This document shows, piece after piece, positions 11,201 through 24,100 of a DNA stretch of 64,000 bases (positions are counted from its first letter, which is position 1; each line of letters starts with the position of its first letter). Origin of the DNA: Ehretia macrophylla (lineage: Eukaryota; Streptophyta; Magnoliopsida; Boraginales; Ehretiaceae); the NCBI GenBank assembly GCA_037974665.1, contig CM075771.1, positions 34,704,425 through 34,768,424 on the forward strand, written 5' to 3'. The translations under genes and the position numbers were made by a program. Under the pieces are notes generated by a model that was not told the origin of the DNA, did not search any database, and saw only the letters and a program-made list of their open reading frames with translations.

Positions 11201-13930
11201 AAGTACTCATTTAATTCTAAATATCTAAACAAACAAAGTTAGGAAAGTACAAAAAGGCCAAAAAAGCCCCAGCCAAAGACAGAGACCAAATCGATTAAAG
11301 CTAATAAAATGCTCCTATCTAATTTCTAAGTCAAACATATATAAATGCCTATTTTGTACATTATTGCAATATATGTCTTACCACCAACACCTTGTCTGGG
11401 TTCCAATTTTAACAGGAAAGGGAAAGAAGGGTTTAACAGGAAAGGGAAAGAAGGGGAGAGATTCGGAATCCCTCCTTATTGGATTACATTTTAAGAGAAA
11501 GGAGACGATATCCCTACATATCCTTTAATTGGGAAGATTGCATTTTAAGAGGAAGGAGGCGACATGAAGAGTTTGAAGAATCATTCCATATCTTTTAATT
11601 GGCCTCCAAATTTGGGGTGTTTTGGAGGGACAAAAAAAATTGGCATATTAGAAGTCTTTCTTGTCCTTATTTATCTCATAATTATGGATATAAAAGGGTA
11701 CATAAGTAATTTTTAGTATAAAAAATATCATTTCATTTCATTTCCTTCTTCAATCCATACAGAGAATCATAAAACTCTTTTTTTTTTCTGCTTTCATTAT
11801 TATCTTTTCTTAATTCAAACAAGAAAATCTCTTTTCTTTCTTTCGTAAATGTCAAGTTGTTATACCATATGTTATTCCTTTCTAAATATGGTAGATAGTT
11901 GCATAAATTTGGAGACAAAAGATGTAAGCTTGCAAAGATTTTTGATCTTAAATTAGTTTTTTAACATTTTTTTCACAAAAAAGATCAATGGCGTCATGGA
12001 CAGAAAGTGAGAAACTAATTGGTCACAATTTAAAAATGAGAGACAAATTTATCACAAACCTATAAGATAAATCTTTCATGCAACTATTGCTACCAATTCC
12101 TGCCCAACATGATTGATATTGTGTGTATATCGTCATCATCATTGCGTGACCATGGATGCCATAATCGGATGGCGGAGAATCGGTTCCTTGTTGGGACATT
12201 GTAGAGAGAGTGATAGAGATTATATTTACAAATTATGGTGATTGTGAAAGATTTGAGGCCTTAACATATATAACTTAATGAATGCATAAGACATAACAAA
12301 TTGACGGATGAGATTGAGGAAAATAAATTCAATCCAATGGATGTTATTCGTATAAGAGATGTGAGATTGAGATAACAAACAGACGGATGAGATTGAGGAA
12401 AGGAAATCAAATCCAATGGATGTTATTCAGATAAGAGATTTGAGATTGAGATAACAAACGGACAGATGAGATTGAGAAAAGGAAATTCAATTGAATAGAT
12501 GTTATTCAGATAAGAGATTTGAGATTGAGATAACAAACAGACGGATGAGATTGAAGAAAGAAAATTCAATCCAATGAATGTTAGAAATTTGAGATAAAAT
12601 TAAAAATTAAATTACTGTAAAAATTGAATTAAGGAAAAAATCAAAAATAAAAAAAGACCGGAATATAAATCGGATGTAATTAAACGTCATCCTAATTCAA
12701 TAAATTTTATCGTTGTCAGAGTTAATTTATTTTTTGATTGAAATATTCGTGAAAAAAAGTTATGCTAATATAAATAATAATTAATTTAAAAAAATTAACA
12801 CACGAGAAAAAATAACACATAATTAAATTAGTATGTAAAATTAAAATTAACAAAATATAAAGACTCAATATTATTGAGACCTTCACTGAAATAATTTTTT
12901 TTTATAGATCCTAAAAAACATATTAAGCGTGTCTAAAAATTTTAAGGTTTCTAAAACAATGAATAGAAACTCTATTAAAAATGGCATTCCAACACTCATA
13001 AAATAAATTATCCATCGATCTCTATAGGAAGGACTGTTGCCCATACTAGATAGGGCATCATCTACAGTTGAATATAAACATGAACATGATTCCATGAAAG
13101 ACGAGCTTAAATTCAAAATATCTACCTCATGTACTGAATTACACGTGTTTCTATACAAATTTTCTTTTTTAAAATAAAAAAATTAATACTATTAATAAAG
13201 CACTTGACTTTTTGAAAAGCAACAAAACTGTAAATAGTAAATTCACACGTGGATGATATTGTTGAGATTTAAATCTATTCCTGTATTCCATTGCCAAGAT
13301 TACATCTGTCTGAACCAAATCTTATAGACTTTTGTAGATTCTATCAATAATCTTGAGTGCTTTTTTATTTATTTATCAACTACGATATTATTCATTAACA
13401 AAAGTGATACATAAATTTACCAGATTGTACACTGTGTACGAACCTAATAAAAGACACACGTAGAGCAACCAACAAACAATCAACAAGTACATATAATATC
13501 AAGGGGGGTAAAAATCACTAAACATTGGGAGGAAGACCTATTAGAATTGCAAAAACAATCAAACTATCACATGTTTGGCTCGAGAAAATAAGAGTCGATA
13601 GTGATCAGACGAAGAAGATAGGCAGAATTGAGAATTGTAAACAACAGAAAAAACTCTCCGATCATAATTTAAAAAACTTTGAATAGTTTCTAAAACCAGC
13701 TATGCGGCAAAATTCAAACCATATGACCAAGACACTAACATATCAAAATGAACACAAGTTGCAAGCCACCGCTGCCGGAGCTAGGAAGCACCATCACTGG
13801 AGGAAGAAAACCAAACAAAAGGGAAGTTGCTGCAATTGATAGAGCAAAGAAGACAAAAAACCAAATGTCAAAGCCGAGTTTCTACATAAAAGAGAGACAG
13901 AGAAAAAGGAAAAGCCAAATATATAAGAGG

Positions 13931-13963
<33 letters not shown>

Positions 13964-15996
13964 CTCCGACTTGTAGAGCAACGGAGAATTGAAGAAAGAA
14001 GTAGATGAGAGGTGGTGAGATATGAGTTTTTTCGGAATTTTTTTGAACTCGAGATCTTGAATTTTTTATTAGATATTCGGAGAAGCAATTTCATAAATTG
14101 AGATTATGAATTCAACCGAAGTCATGAGCGAATTTAATAAAACGCAGTGGAGGCTACAAACCTGACTAAATACTATATATTTTTTAATTTTAAAAAATAA
14201 ATTAGTCCCTGCTTTAAAGAATATTTATTTAATTTTCAAATCAATTACAAAATCAGCAGGAAGACTTCATCACTCGAATTTCAAGCAGCCCACGGGTTGC
14301 CATTATTAATGATCATTTGGCGCCAATAGGTCGAAGTTGTTGTTTTTTCAATATTTTTTTATCAATAATATAAGCCAAGTTGTTCACCACGTTGTAACTT
14401 GTAAGGTTGTGCAGTTGTTATAAAAACAAATAAATATTTGTGCAATTGTTATTAAAGAAATATTTATTTGTAGCATAAGTCACCTTTTTCGCGGCTTGTA
14501 TTTTACTTTTGCAGGCATATACTTATCAGAAGAGATGGCTGGGTATACTATGTCATGAATATGTCCTCGAGTCTCAACTTTTTCTTATCAGAAAAAGATG
14601 GTTGGGGGACCGCATGTTGTTACCATACATATTGATATATATTGTTTCACGTACAGGGATTATAAATTTTGAGACATTATATAAGATTTTCAACTATTTC
14701 ATCAAATATTAATTAATTTTAAATAACTCCTCATAATTTTTAATACAACATTAAAGTTGGAGCTTAATCCAATCTTATACATTGCACATCCATCCACACA
14801 TGACTCATCTCAATATAATATCAGAAATGAATCTTGGTCCAATATTATTGTCTATCGCACATCCATCTTCGTATGACCCATCTTAATCCTAATCACTTGC
14901 AATCAAGGGCGGACCCCGATTTTTTGTTTAGTGGAGCTAAAATAATATAATTTAACACTCATATATTAAATTTATTTTAGTAGGTGCTAAATTAGTTTTT
15001 TAATCTAAAAATACTTTTAAAATTAATACATTTTCCAAAAAAAAAAAAAAAGAGGTGAGTGATGACTGAAAATCAAAGTAGCTCCGCCAATATTCACAAC
15101 TCATCATATTATTCAAAAAAATTATTTTTGTCCCATATAGAAAAATTTAATTTTCAAAACACTATATAAGTTCTTGAATTACACCACCTAATACCAAGAG
15201 ATACCATATAAGATCTAAGGTACCCTGCCTTAGTACTAAGTGATTTTAGATGGATCCTTATGATTCTTCACTCATGAAGAGTGAAAAATTCTCTACACAA
15301 TCAATAGCCAAATGATTTTCGTTGATGGAAAATATCACAAATTAAGCCTAATCAAATATAAAAGAAATAAAGCAAAGAAAAGAAAAGAAAAGCTAAAGAA
15401 AATAAATAATTTTATGTGTAGAACTTTTCAAGCATCTTTTTCAAAGTTTTTTTTTTTGGGTAAAGTGCATATCACCCCCATGTGTTTTTGTAAAATTATA
15501 CAATACTCTCATAGTTTTAAAAATACATGGTATTTTTTATAGTTTTTAATACTAAACACAATAGTTTTATGTGATTTTAAAAGTACACGTTACTCCCTTA
15601 TAGTTTTTGAAACTAACCACAATAACTCATGGGTGCACGTAAGAGCCTCCACTGACCCATAAAAATGTTAAAATTTTTATGTATTTTTTTAAAAAAAGTT
15701 AAATATTTATGTATTTTTAGTTAAAAAAAATTAATTGACCCCTACTAAAAAATAAAAGTGCTCGTATATTTGAAAAATTATATATTTTAACCCCATCTGG
15801 CTCATAAAAATGTTAAAATTTATATGTATTAAAAAAAAATTTATGTATTTTTAGTTAAAAAAATTAATTAACATTTACTAAAAAAAATAATACTCATATA
15901 ATTCAAAAATTATGAATTTTAACCCTTACTAACAAGAATTTCTGGCTCCGCCCTATATCAAAAAATCTATTTATTTTAATAAAAAATGTGATGCAC
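11201..15996. other. Long intergenic stretch with repeat debris, no gene seen
   Basis: No exon of any recognised gene was found, and in particular no counterpart of PAP exons 1-2. It holds a short direct duplication (AACAGGAAAGGGAAAGAAGGG twice, 11413-11456), the minisatellite listed separately, a (GA)n microsatellite near 13934-13961, and fragments beginning GGGTAAAGTGCATATCACCCCC (about 15459) that look like a MITE end. Two blocks read GGGCGGACCCCGATTTTTTGT...AGCTCCGCC (about 14914-15088) and ...TCTGGCTCCGCCC (to about 15953). Both have the look of old transposon ends. The junction of the tandem duplication must lie somewhere in here. Confidence 0.5.
12296..12592. repeat. 79-bp minisatellite, nearly four units
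   Basis: The phrase AACAAAC-GACGGATGAGATTGAG recurs at about 12295, 12374, 12453 and 12532, a spacing of 79 bases. Each unit also contains CAATCCAATGGATGTTATTC and AAGAGATTTGAGATTGAGAT. The last unit is truncated. Units differ by a few substitutions. It is non-coding. Confidence 0.8.
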
Positions 15997-18900
15997 GTTT
16001 GAATAGAGCTGTTTGTCTATTTGAACTGTTTCTGTCTCTGAGTTTATATAAATGAATTGGAATGGTTCTATATATGGCAGCGAATCGATTTGTTTGGCCG
16101 AAAATGAGGATGATCAAGAGACTCCATTCATATGCACATCCCCAATAAAAGTGTGCATATAGTTTATCTTGTTCTAAAGACTAATATTTCGTCAAATCTC
16201 GTAGTTTCCTAACCAAGATTCTATGTAATGTGCTTGTTGCAGTACAAATATGGAAATTTCTCCAGCCCCAAATGTACAAAGACAGGGAAAGCTACTGTAG
16301 AATTCGAGTTGATTAATCAGCGCGCAGATTTCTCCTTCGCGTTATTTACTGGAGGCTTGGAAAATGTCTGTAAAGTTACACTTACTGCATTCTAATACTC
16401 CATTTTCTGTTGAATTTAGTTTCGAGTCTTAGTTCAAGTGTTACTGTCTCGTGTTTGTGTGTTTTACTGCTTTTACAGCTTCTGTTCCGATCACTTTTTA
16501 AGTTAAAGGAAACCTGACTGTAGAGTTTACACACTGCAGCCTCTACTGCTTGGAGTATCGAATTTTATATCATTTGCAAATCCCAAGGCACCACTATATC
16601 CGCGCCTAGCTCATGGAAAATCCTGGGATGAAGTAAGTTTATCTGTGATGAAGTTCTGCATATTTAGTTTCAGCAGCCATTGTTTTCTTACTGGCATTGA
16701 GATAGACATTCCTTAATTATTGATCTCTGGCTTTCTTTCTTTCTTTCTTACTGGCATTTAGTGATAAAATTTTCACCCTTTCAACCTCTTGTTTTCTTTC
16801 TTTGTAGATGACAGTAACCTGGACGAGTGGCTATAATATAGACGAAGCTACTCCTTTTGTTGAGTGGGGTTGGGTGGGAGGTGCTAAAAAGCAATTGCCG
16901 GCAGGAACATTAACATTCACACGAAACAGCATGTGTGGTATGATCCTTTTCTTATTGTGTGTGTTCCCAATTCCAACATAATCTTAATTATTGTTGTTAA
17001 GAATAATATGATGATACTCCCACAAACTTTGCAACTTAAAAATATCTGATACGGAAAAATTGATATGAAAAGAGGAATGAGTAAATGACTTAGCTTTCTG
17101 ATTTTGGAGTTCTTCTAATATATGTAAACTGAAGAAAGAAGAGATGATTAAATTGAAAAGCACCACATATCTAATTGTCAAAGCTCTGGATATGTATGTG
17201 ACATAGCTTGTCATTCAAAACTTCTTCTCTAACTATATCGTGGACACCATGATATTGGCAGAGTCCACCTGATCTGTGTTATAGCTGTCTTTTGGCGATA
17301 ATAAAATAACTTATCGAATTTGACTATGTTGAGAAAAGGGCGTTTAAAAGCCTAGTTGAACAGTGTATCATAAATTCCCTCTATCTTCGGATGCCTTACA
17401 TTGAGAATCCTCATTATGAAATTTCAAGTGCATATATGTGGTTTGTTCTCTTTAGTCCAATTAGTTTTAATCTCCTAACCTTATTGAGATTGACTACGAG
17501 GCTGCACTGGTCCTAGGAATAAGGCATTATGACATCCCTCTTTTGCTCAATGCTTTCAATTGCAATGACATTTACATATATGATATATGGCTAACACAGT
17601 TATTCGATTTGGCTCATAGGTCCACCTGCACGAACAGTGGGATGGCGCGATCCTGGATTCTTTCACACTAGCTTCTTAAAGGATTTGTGGCCAAATACAA
17701 AGTAAGTTTTTCCAGGGGATCACTTTTGCACAGCATTACATTTTGATAAGCATCGAAGACTTTATCATTTGTTGGAGGGAGTTAAACTCATAATTCTCTT
17801 CTCCAGGTACACTTACCGGATGGGTCACCTATTGTCCAATGGTTCATAAGTTTGGAGCAAGAAGTACTCTTTTAGAGCTCCACCATATCCAGGACAGGAC
17901 TTGTTGCAACGTGTTATTATTTTTGGAGACATGGGGAAGGTACCGGTGATCATTAACTAAAGAAAGTCTCTTACTTGCTGAACTTTCATCCTCAAATTCA
18001 CATCTCAGCATGATAGGATATTAGGAAAATTAAACACGAACATTTCCAACTTATTTCTTCTATAGGTACCTGTTGTCAGAATTATAGTAAGCTTCTCGAG
18101 CCTTTGCAGAAAGATGTTTTTGAAAATTGCTTTAATATTAATATTTTACCACATATAGTCAGATAAGCCTGAGTTTGTTTGGCTATCGTATTTATATTTG
18201 ACATTTTATGGGCTTATATGAGACTTGCTTGAGGTATGAAGAGGTACTTGCTTGTTCAACTTGATTAACTCACTAATCTTTACAGATATTTGGTTGTGTT
18301 CAATGCATAAAAACGGATATTAAAATTGTTATGCTGTGGCTTTTCAGGCAGAGTGCGATAGTTCAAATGAATATGCCAATATTACAGCCTGGTTCACTGA
18401 ACACTACAGACCAACTCATCAAGGACCTCAACAACATTGATATAGTTTTCCATATAGGAGATCTACCCTATGCAAATGGGTACATATCACAGTGGGATCA
18501 GTTCACTGCTCAGGTGGCACCCATCTCATCAACTGTGCCCTATATGATTGCAAGGTTTGCTCATATAATTATGTATTATTAGTCTAGGTCTATATGTTCT
18601 TGTTTTCTCATGATTTTTATTTATCACTATCTCATATATAATCTTTTTATACAGTGGCAATCACGAGCGTGATTGGCCTGGGTCAGGATCCTTCTACGAC
18701 ACTGATGATTCTGGTGGAGAATGCGGTGCCCTTGCTGAGACCATGTACTATGTTCCTGCAAAAAATAGAGCCAAGTTCTGGTAAAGTGTATATATATATA
18801 TATATATATTCATCTTTTGATAAAAATTAGCACATCAGAAACTATGTTGCTCGGAGTTGAATGATCAAACACTAATGATTTATATCACCCAAAATAAAGT

Positions 18901-20505
18901 GGACTGAGAAAGATTAAGTGCAACGTTATATATTGATTTTTCTTTTTCCCGGCTAGCAATTCCTTCTCATATTGCTTGGTGAATATCTTTTACACCGATT
19001 ATTATTTAACCAATTTGAAAAGGCACCTGTAAATTTTTGCAGGTACTCAACAGATTATGGCATGTTCCATTTCTGCATAGCAGACAGTGAACATGATTGG
19101 AGGGAGGGATCTGAACAGTATAGGTTCATCAAGAAATGTCTAGCATCAGTAGACTGGCAGAAACAGCCTTGGTTGATTTTTTCTGCTCATCGAGTTCTTG
19201 GTTATTCTTCGAATGAATGGTATGGCTTGCAGGGCTCATTTGAAGAGCCCATGGGAAGAGAAAGCTTGCAGAAGCTTTGGCAGAAATACAAAGTGGACAT
19301 TTCTTTTTATGGTCATGTCCATAACTATGAGAGGAGTTGCCCCATTTACCAGGTATGCCATATAGCAAAAAAATAGTAGCATTATATCTGCTATTCAAGT
19401 ATGCTTTACAAAGTGGCTCTAGTTTACAGCCAGATGAATGAACTGTAACGCCCCGAACCAACACTCTCACGCCTGCATGGAACTCCCCGCCCTTAACGGT
19501 ACGAGCAAGCCCAAGAAGCCGAGGCGAGTGGGCCCAGAAACGCACTATGACAATATTGTCCGCTTTGGGGCCCATACCCCTCACAGTTTTGCTTTCCCCA
19601 GCGACTGCCAGGAAATCGCGTTGTCACGATATACGAGCGAACTCTATATATCAAGCAGCCCAAAGACCTCTGCATCCGATGTGGAATATTTCACCCGCCC
19701 CGCCCTTGGGGACCCAGCGTCCTCGCTGACCATGCGAACGCGTCGGCTCTGATACCACCTTTGTAACGCCCCGAACCAACACTCTCACGTCTGCATGGAA
19801 CTCCCCGCCCTTAACGGTACGAGCGAGCCCAAGAGGCCGAGGCGAGTGGGCCCGGAAACGCACTATGACAATATTGTCCGCTTTGGGGCCTATACCTCTC
19901 ACGGTTTTGCTTTCCCCAGCCACTGTCAGAAAAATGCGTTGTCACGATATACGAGCGAACTCTATATATCAAGCAGTCCAATGACCTCTGCATCCGATGT
20001 GGAATATTTCATGAACTACCAAGAGTTCGTATGAGAGTTGGTTTGACTGCCCTAACTATAGCAAAATATTTCCGAGATGTTAATAAACAAGACATTATTT
20101 ACTCTATACGTGTTCTGGAAAGACTATTTCCTCTGCACAATAGTTAAGTATGTTGCAATTGTTTACTTATCTTCTCATATTGCCTGTTTCTGTACTGCAG
20201 AACCAGTGTGTGAACTCAGAAGAATCTCATTACTCGTGCATTGTGAACGGGACAATCCATGTTGTTGTTGGAGGAGGAGGAAGCCATTTGTCAAACTTCA
20301 GTCCACTTAATACAGTTTGGAGTCTGTACAAAGATTATGATTATGGTTTTGTAAAACTTACAGCATTTAACCACTCTTCCCTCCTCTTTGAGTACAAGAA
20401 GAGCAGTGATGGAAAGGTATTGATTCCTTTATCATGTCCAGAGATTACAGAGATGTCTTGGCATGTGTTCATGATGGTTGTGAACCAACCACATTGGCAA
20501 CCTGA
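15997..20505 (+). pseudogene. PAP27-type pseudogene, exons 3-12 only
   Basis: Exon equivalents lie at 16081-16150, 16243-16365, 16540-16632, 16808-16937, 17620-17701, 17807-17939, 18348-18554, 18655-18780, 19043-19352 and 20201-20505. All splice sites match the intact gene. Exons 1-2, with the start codon and signal peptide, are absent; homology begins in intron 2 near 15997. There are three further lesions. A TAT-to-TAA stop lies at 17847-17849 (exon 8). One extra base lies near 18375-18385 in exon 9, which is 207 rather than 206 long. One base is lost near 20418 in exon 12, which alters the C-terminus. The metal-ligand motifs of exons 9-11 remain readable. A TRIM element sits in the last intron. 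It cannot encode a complete PAP; a partial or read-through transcript is possible but not shown. Confidence 0.93.
19444..20011 (-). mobile_element. TRIM (terminal-repeat retrotransposon in miniature)
   Basis: Two 250-bp direct repeats (19444-19693 and 19762-20011) both start TGTAACGCCCCGAACC and end ATATTTCA, so they have TG...CA termini. They flank a 68-bp interior. Reading the minus strand, the right repeat is the 5' LTR. It is followed at once by TGGTATCAGAGC (complement of 19746-19757), the classic initiator-tRNA-Met primer-binding site. The interior ends in a G-rich polypurine tract (complement of about 19694-19710) next to the left LTR. The 5-bp duplication TGAAC stands at 19439-19443 and 20012-20016. 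It has no coding capacity and must use another element's proteins. It lies in the last intron of the PAP pseudogene; the matching intron of the intact gene (9368-9594) lacks it. Confidence 0.93.
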
Positions 20506-20794
20506 AACAAATTTTGTGCAACTCTTACAGGAATCCATCCTGTTCTGGAATAAAATTTGCATGGATGCATTTGTAAAAACTTATTCTGAACATTAACAAG
20601 TTCAGGAGTTCTCAAATTATGCTTTCCTGGCTTTGTTGATGTTCTCAGTAGTAATTAAAGCAATAATAGGTAGAACTCCTAATAACGCGTTGTAGATTCG
20701 ACCATTTCTTTATGATTTCTCTTGCACTACCCCTTCTAATGGGTTTCCGAAGGCAAAAATTCTCTCCTTTTTTTTTCTTCTAAGGGATGCTAAT

Positions 20795-22233
20795 TGGTGT
20801 GCTGTCATAGGCAACTAAAAATAAAATCTGTACTCCAAAAAATATATGTAGTAGCGCGAGCAATGATTATTTTCATAGAAAGTATCTAACCTAATTTTAT
20901 GTTATGTGAACAAGGTTTGGGGGGGGGGGGAGGGGCAGGGAAAGGGGGTGGTTGAGTTTAATGTAAAAAAAAAAGAAAAAGATAATTAAAAAGAACAATT
21001 CAAATTAAAATGTCAAAATTAATCAAAAGAACAAACCTTGGTCTAAGTCAACATCCACCATCGGAATCTTGTAACTGATTATTGATGCAAATATATATCA
21101 ATTCAAACTTTAAATATTCACCGTTTGAATTATTTTTCTATCTCTCCTTAATTGTAGTTAATCATAATACACGCGACCTAATTAACCCTAACTACTAAAC
21201 AACCTTAGTCACGCGCTAAGAGTTTAATCTAGTAGCAGCCTTAAGAATTAGAGAGATCGATAAAGCTAAACAACACAAGCACAAGCAGTTGTATTTAATT
21301 TAGTTGAATGTTCTTCCTAAGATCTAATAATCTCTGACGCAGTAAATCATTAAATCCTAGTCTCTTCGCAAGTTAGAGTGATCAAACAATTACATATTTG
21401 ATATCTAACTTAGCAGTAGATTATAACGAATAATAAACTAGTTGGCCACCCTAGCAATTAAACGAAAGAATTATATAAATAAAACATAAGAACATTCAAT
21501 ACTTAAAACATAAATTGAACAATAAAAACTAATTAGATCTCACAGTTTACTTGATTTTGAGACTTAAATTTCCTTTGACTAAGAATAAAAGCTTAGCCAC
21601 GCAAGGCCATAAAGAAAGTTCAAAAAATAAGAGGAAAGGAAAAGAGGTAGTCGAAATCTTATGATTTCTCCCATTGTTTATAATTTGTGAATCCTACAAA
21701 ATAATGAAATCCTAATCTAAACAAAATAAGGGAAATAGTAGAGATAAAGTAAAGTAAACTTCTAATATAACTAGGAAAGCCTAAAAATAACTAGAAAAGT
21801 CCTAATATAATTAGGATAGCTAAAATAGCTGGAATTTCCATGCACCACATCCTCCACCATCATCTAGAAGCTTCTAGATAAAGAACATTCCAGAACGTTA
21901 AACAGCACAGGTGCAACAAATTCACATCCAATTTTGACCTTGATACAGCAAGTATCTCTCAAAACTCAAAACATGAAAGTTGTAGATCTTCTTCTTAGAT
22001 TTCCAGAACATCTTGAATCGCCTCAATCGGAGCTTGGATGAGAGAGTTATGCCCAAAAAATGTAATAGTGTCAAAGTTGTCCAGAATTGCGCAATTTTAG
22101 CTTCGTTTTGCTCCTAACGCCTCCATTTGCATCCTAAATCAAAATATAAAAATAATGAGTGTATTTAGGCATCAAATAGGTGTAAAAGATTAAACATTAA
22201 GGGAGAAAAATATGATATTTTGTATTTTTATCA
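20795..22233 (-). repeat. 3' LTR of the gypsy element
   Basis: This 1439-bp direct repeat of 26873-28274 begins TGGTGTGCTGTC and ends TTTTTATCA on the plus strand. It contains a poly-G run at 20919-20930 that is also in the other LTR, though shorter or longer by slippage. Next to it on the interior side, the minus strand reads GTTAAGTGTGGGGAAATT, a plausible polypurine tract. Scattered substitutions and small indels separate the two LTRs. Confidence 0.92.
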
Positions 22234-24100
22234 AATTTCCCCACACTTAACATTTGCTCGTCCTCGGGTAAAATTTAAATTTTCAAGAATGCCAAAGTTG
22301 CAACGCCATCAACAAAGAACAACCAAACTCTTCAAAACTCATAACATATCATGAACAAACATTCTTAACCAATTTATAATTACTTAGTAAGCATTCTCAC
22401 TCGAAGATGGAGTAAACTAAACACGTAGACCCTCACGGAAATAAACGCTTAACTCTCATGTGTTTGAAGGGTATGTGTTTCGCTTAAATTCATTCCAATG
22501 AAAATGATATACCATAGGCTTGCATATCTTTGCATTCTCCACCACTAAGATCACACGCATAGCACAAATCATAAAGACTTTTCAAGAGTTGTAATGGGGT
22601 TTAGGACAAATGTGGGAAATATTTGGAAATGTAGCTCAAAAGCCATCGAAACTAGCGGAGCAAAAATAAACCAACCCAAGCTCGAATATGTAAGACATGT
22701 AAAAACCAATCACTCCATTCAACAGCTTCCACCTTCGTATATATCATGTATAAACAAAACATTTTCTTGAAATTTTTAGGAAGAATTATGAACATGGACA
22801 GTTTAAAAGAAATTTCTTTCATCACTTTTTTTCTTCTTTGTCTTTTTTTTTAACTCTTTTTTCGTATTTTTATTATTATTTTTCCTTCCGTTTTTTTTCT
22901 TATCATTTTTTCACCAAAATTACATCAACGATAGAACTCACAAATTGAGAATGAAAACATGTTTCATTTCACCAATCATAGCCATACCACAAATCCAGAT
23001 ACCCCACACTCATTTCTTGCACACCCATATATATCATAACATTGAACAATGCTCCATTAGTCCTAAGGCTTGGACAAAGATATTGTTTTTCGGGTTTAAA
23101 GTTTGTAACGTGGGTTCACAATAAACAAGGTCAATAAAGCTCAAAGGGGTTTAACAAAAGAAAATATTAAGTACAAGGTAGGCTATTTGGCTTATGTAGC
23201 TAAATCAAAGAAGGCCTTAATCATGTTCATGCATACATGTGTCAATGTGACCTCGAAGAGAATCAAGGTAAGTTCTAGAGAAACAAATCCATGGAAGAAT
23301 ATCTCTCATGAAAAAAAAAAATGAGACTAATTATGGATGTGTCAGTCTAAAGGCTCAAAATCTCACCAGCTTTTGTCTACGTAATTCAATCCCTACTACG
23401 CTCAAGGAAAATAACTAAACTAATTAATTTTAAGTGAAAAGAGTACTTATTCAATCATGTTCTGAATCTTCCAAACTTAATTGCACCTTGCTCATGCCAT
23501 GCACAAAAAAACTCATTGAAAACCACACAAAAAAAAAAAAAATTAAACAAATTAAAACACAACCTAAATCCCCTCCTCCACACTTAAAACTTTTATTGTC
23601 CTCAATGAGTAAAAATAAACTTTAAAATTTATGCAAAGATGAATAGAAACATGAAAGCAAGTGAGGTAAGAGAAATAGAGTCTGTAGGAGAACATACCTG
23701 AAACACTTGATAGGGAGAAGAAACATAATATTTTAAATCTGTAACTATTCATTGAAACCCAAGAAAAGAAGAAAAAGCAAAATAACAAGAAACAACAATA
23801 ATAAAGTACTTTGTTTTTATTTTTATTTTTATATTTTTTTGTTAGCCGACCCTATTTATATCCCCATCCAAAGACTCCAAACTCTGGGAGGCACTGAAGC
23901 CGACTCTGTGAAACAATAAAAATGTCAAATTAACTAATACCTTAAAAAAATAATATTAAAATACTTGGATCCATTTAACGTCAGCCAGTAAGACAAACTT
24001 CCATTGAGTTACCTCCCAAGCAGTGCCTTTGTTTATTGTTGTTGGCTCGACTCAATGCTTCCTTATTCAATCAGGATTATCAAGGTCCAATTTATCCACA
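22234..24100 (-). other. Non-coding 3' interior of the gypsy element
   Basis: On the minus strand, downstream of the protease, I see no reverse transcriptase or integrase motif and no long open frame. Two landmarks resemble sequences I remember downstream of integrase in Athila-type elements: GGCACTGCTTGGGAGGTAAC (complement of about 24011-24030) and CATTGAGGACAATAAAAG followed by AGTGTGGAGGAGGGG (complement of about 23570-23605), the latter polypurine-like. If so, the gag-protease end joins almost directly to post-integrase sequence, and an internal deletion removed the whole polymerase region. Confidence 0.5.

Noticed and set aside
13748..14008. An 86-codon open frame ending in a GA-repeat-encoded Arg-Glu run
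   Set aside because: Low-complexity translation of a microsatellite and AT-rich DNA with no family resemblance.
14914..15953. Paired GGGCGGACCCC / CTCCGCC-type blocks as a defined transposon
   Set aside because: They look like old element ends, but I could not define termini, a target duplication or a coding part.
19129..19923. Open frames on both strands through the TRIM element
   Set aside because: The GC-rich LTRs are open in several frames at once and the same peptides repeat in both LTRs; TRIM elements are non-coding.
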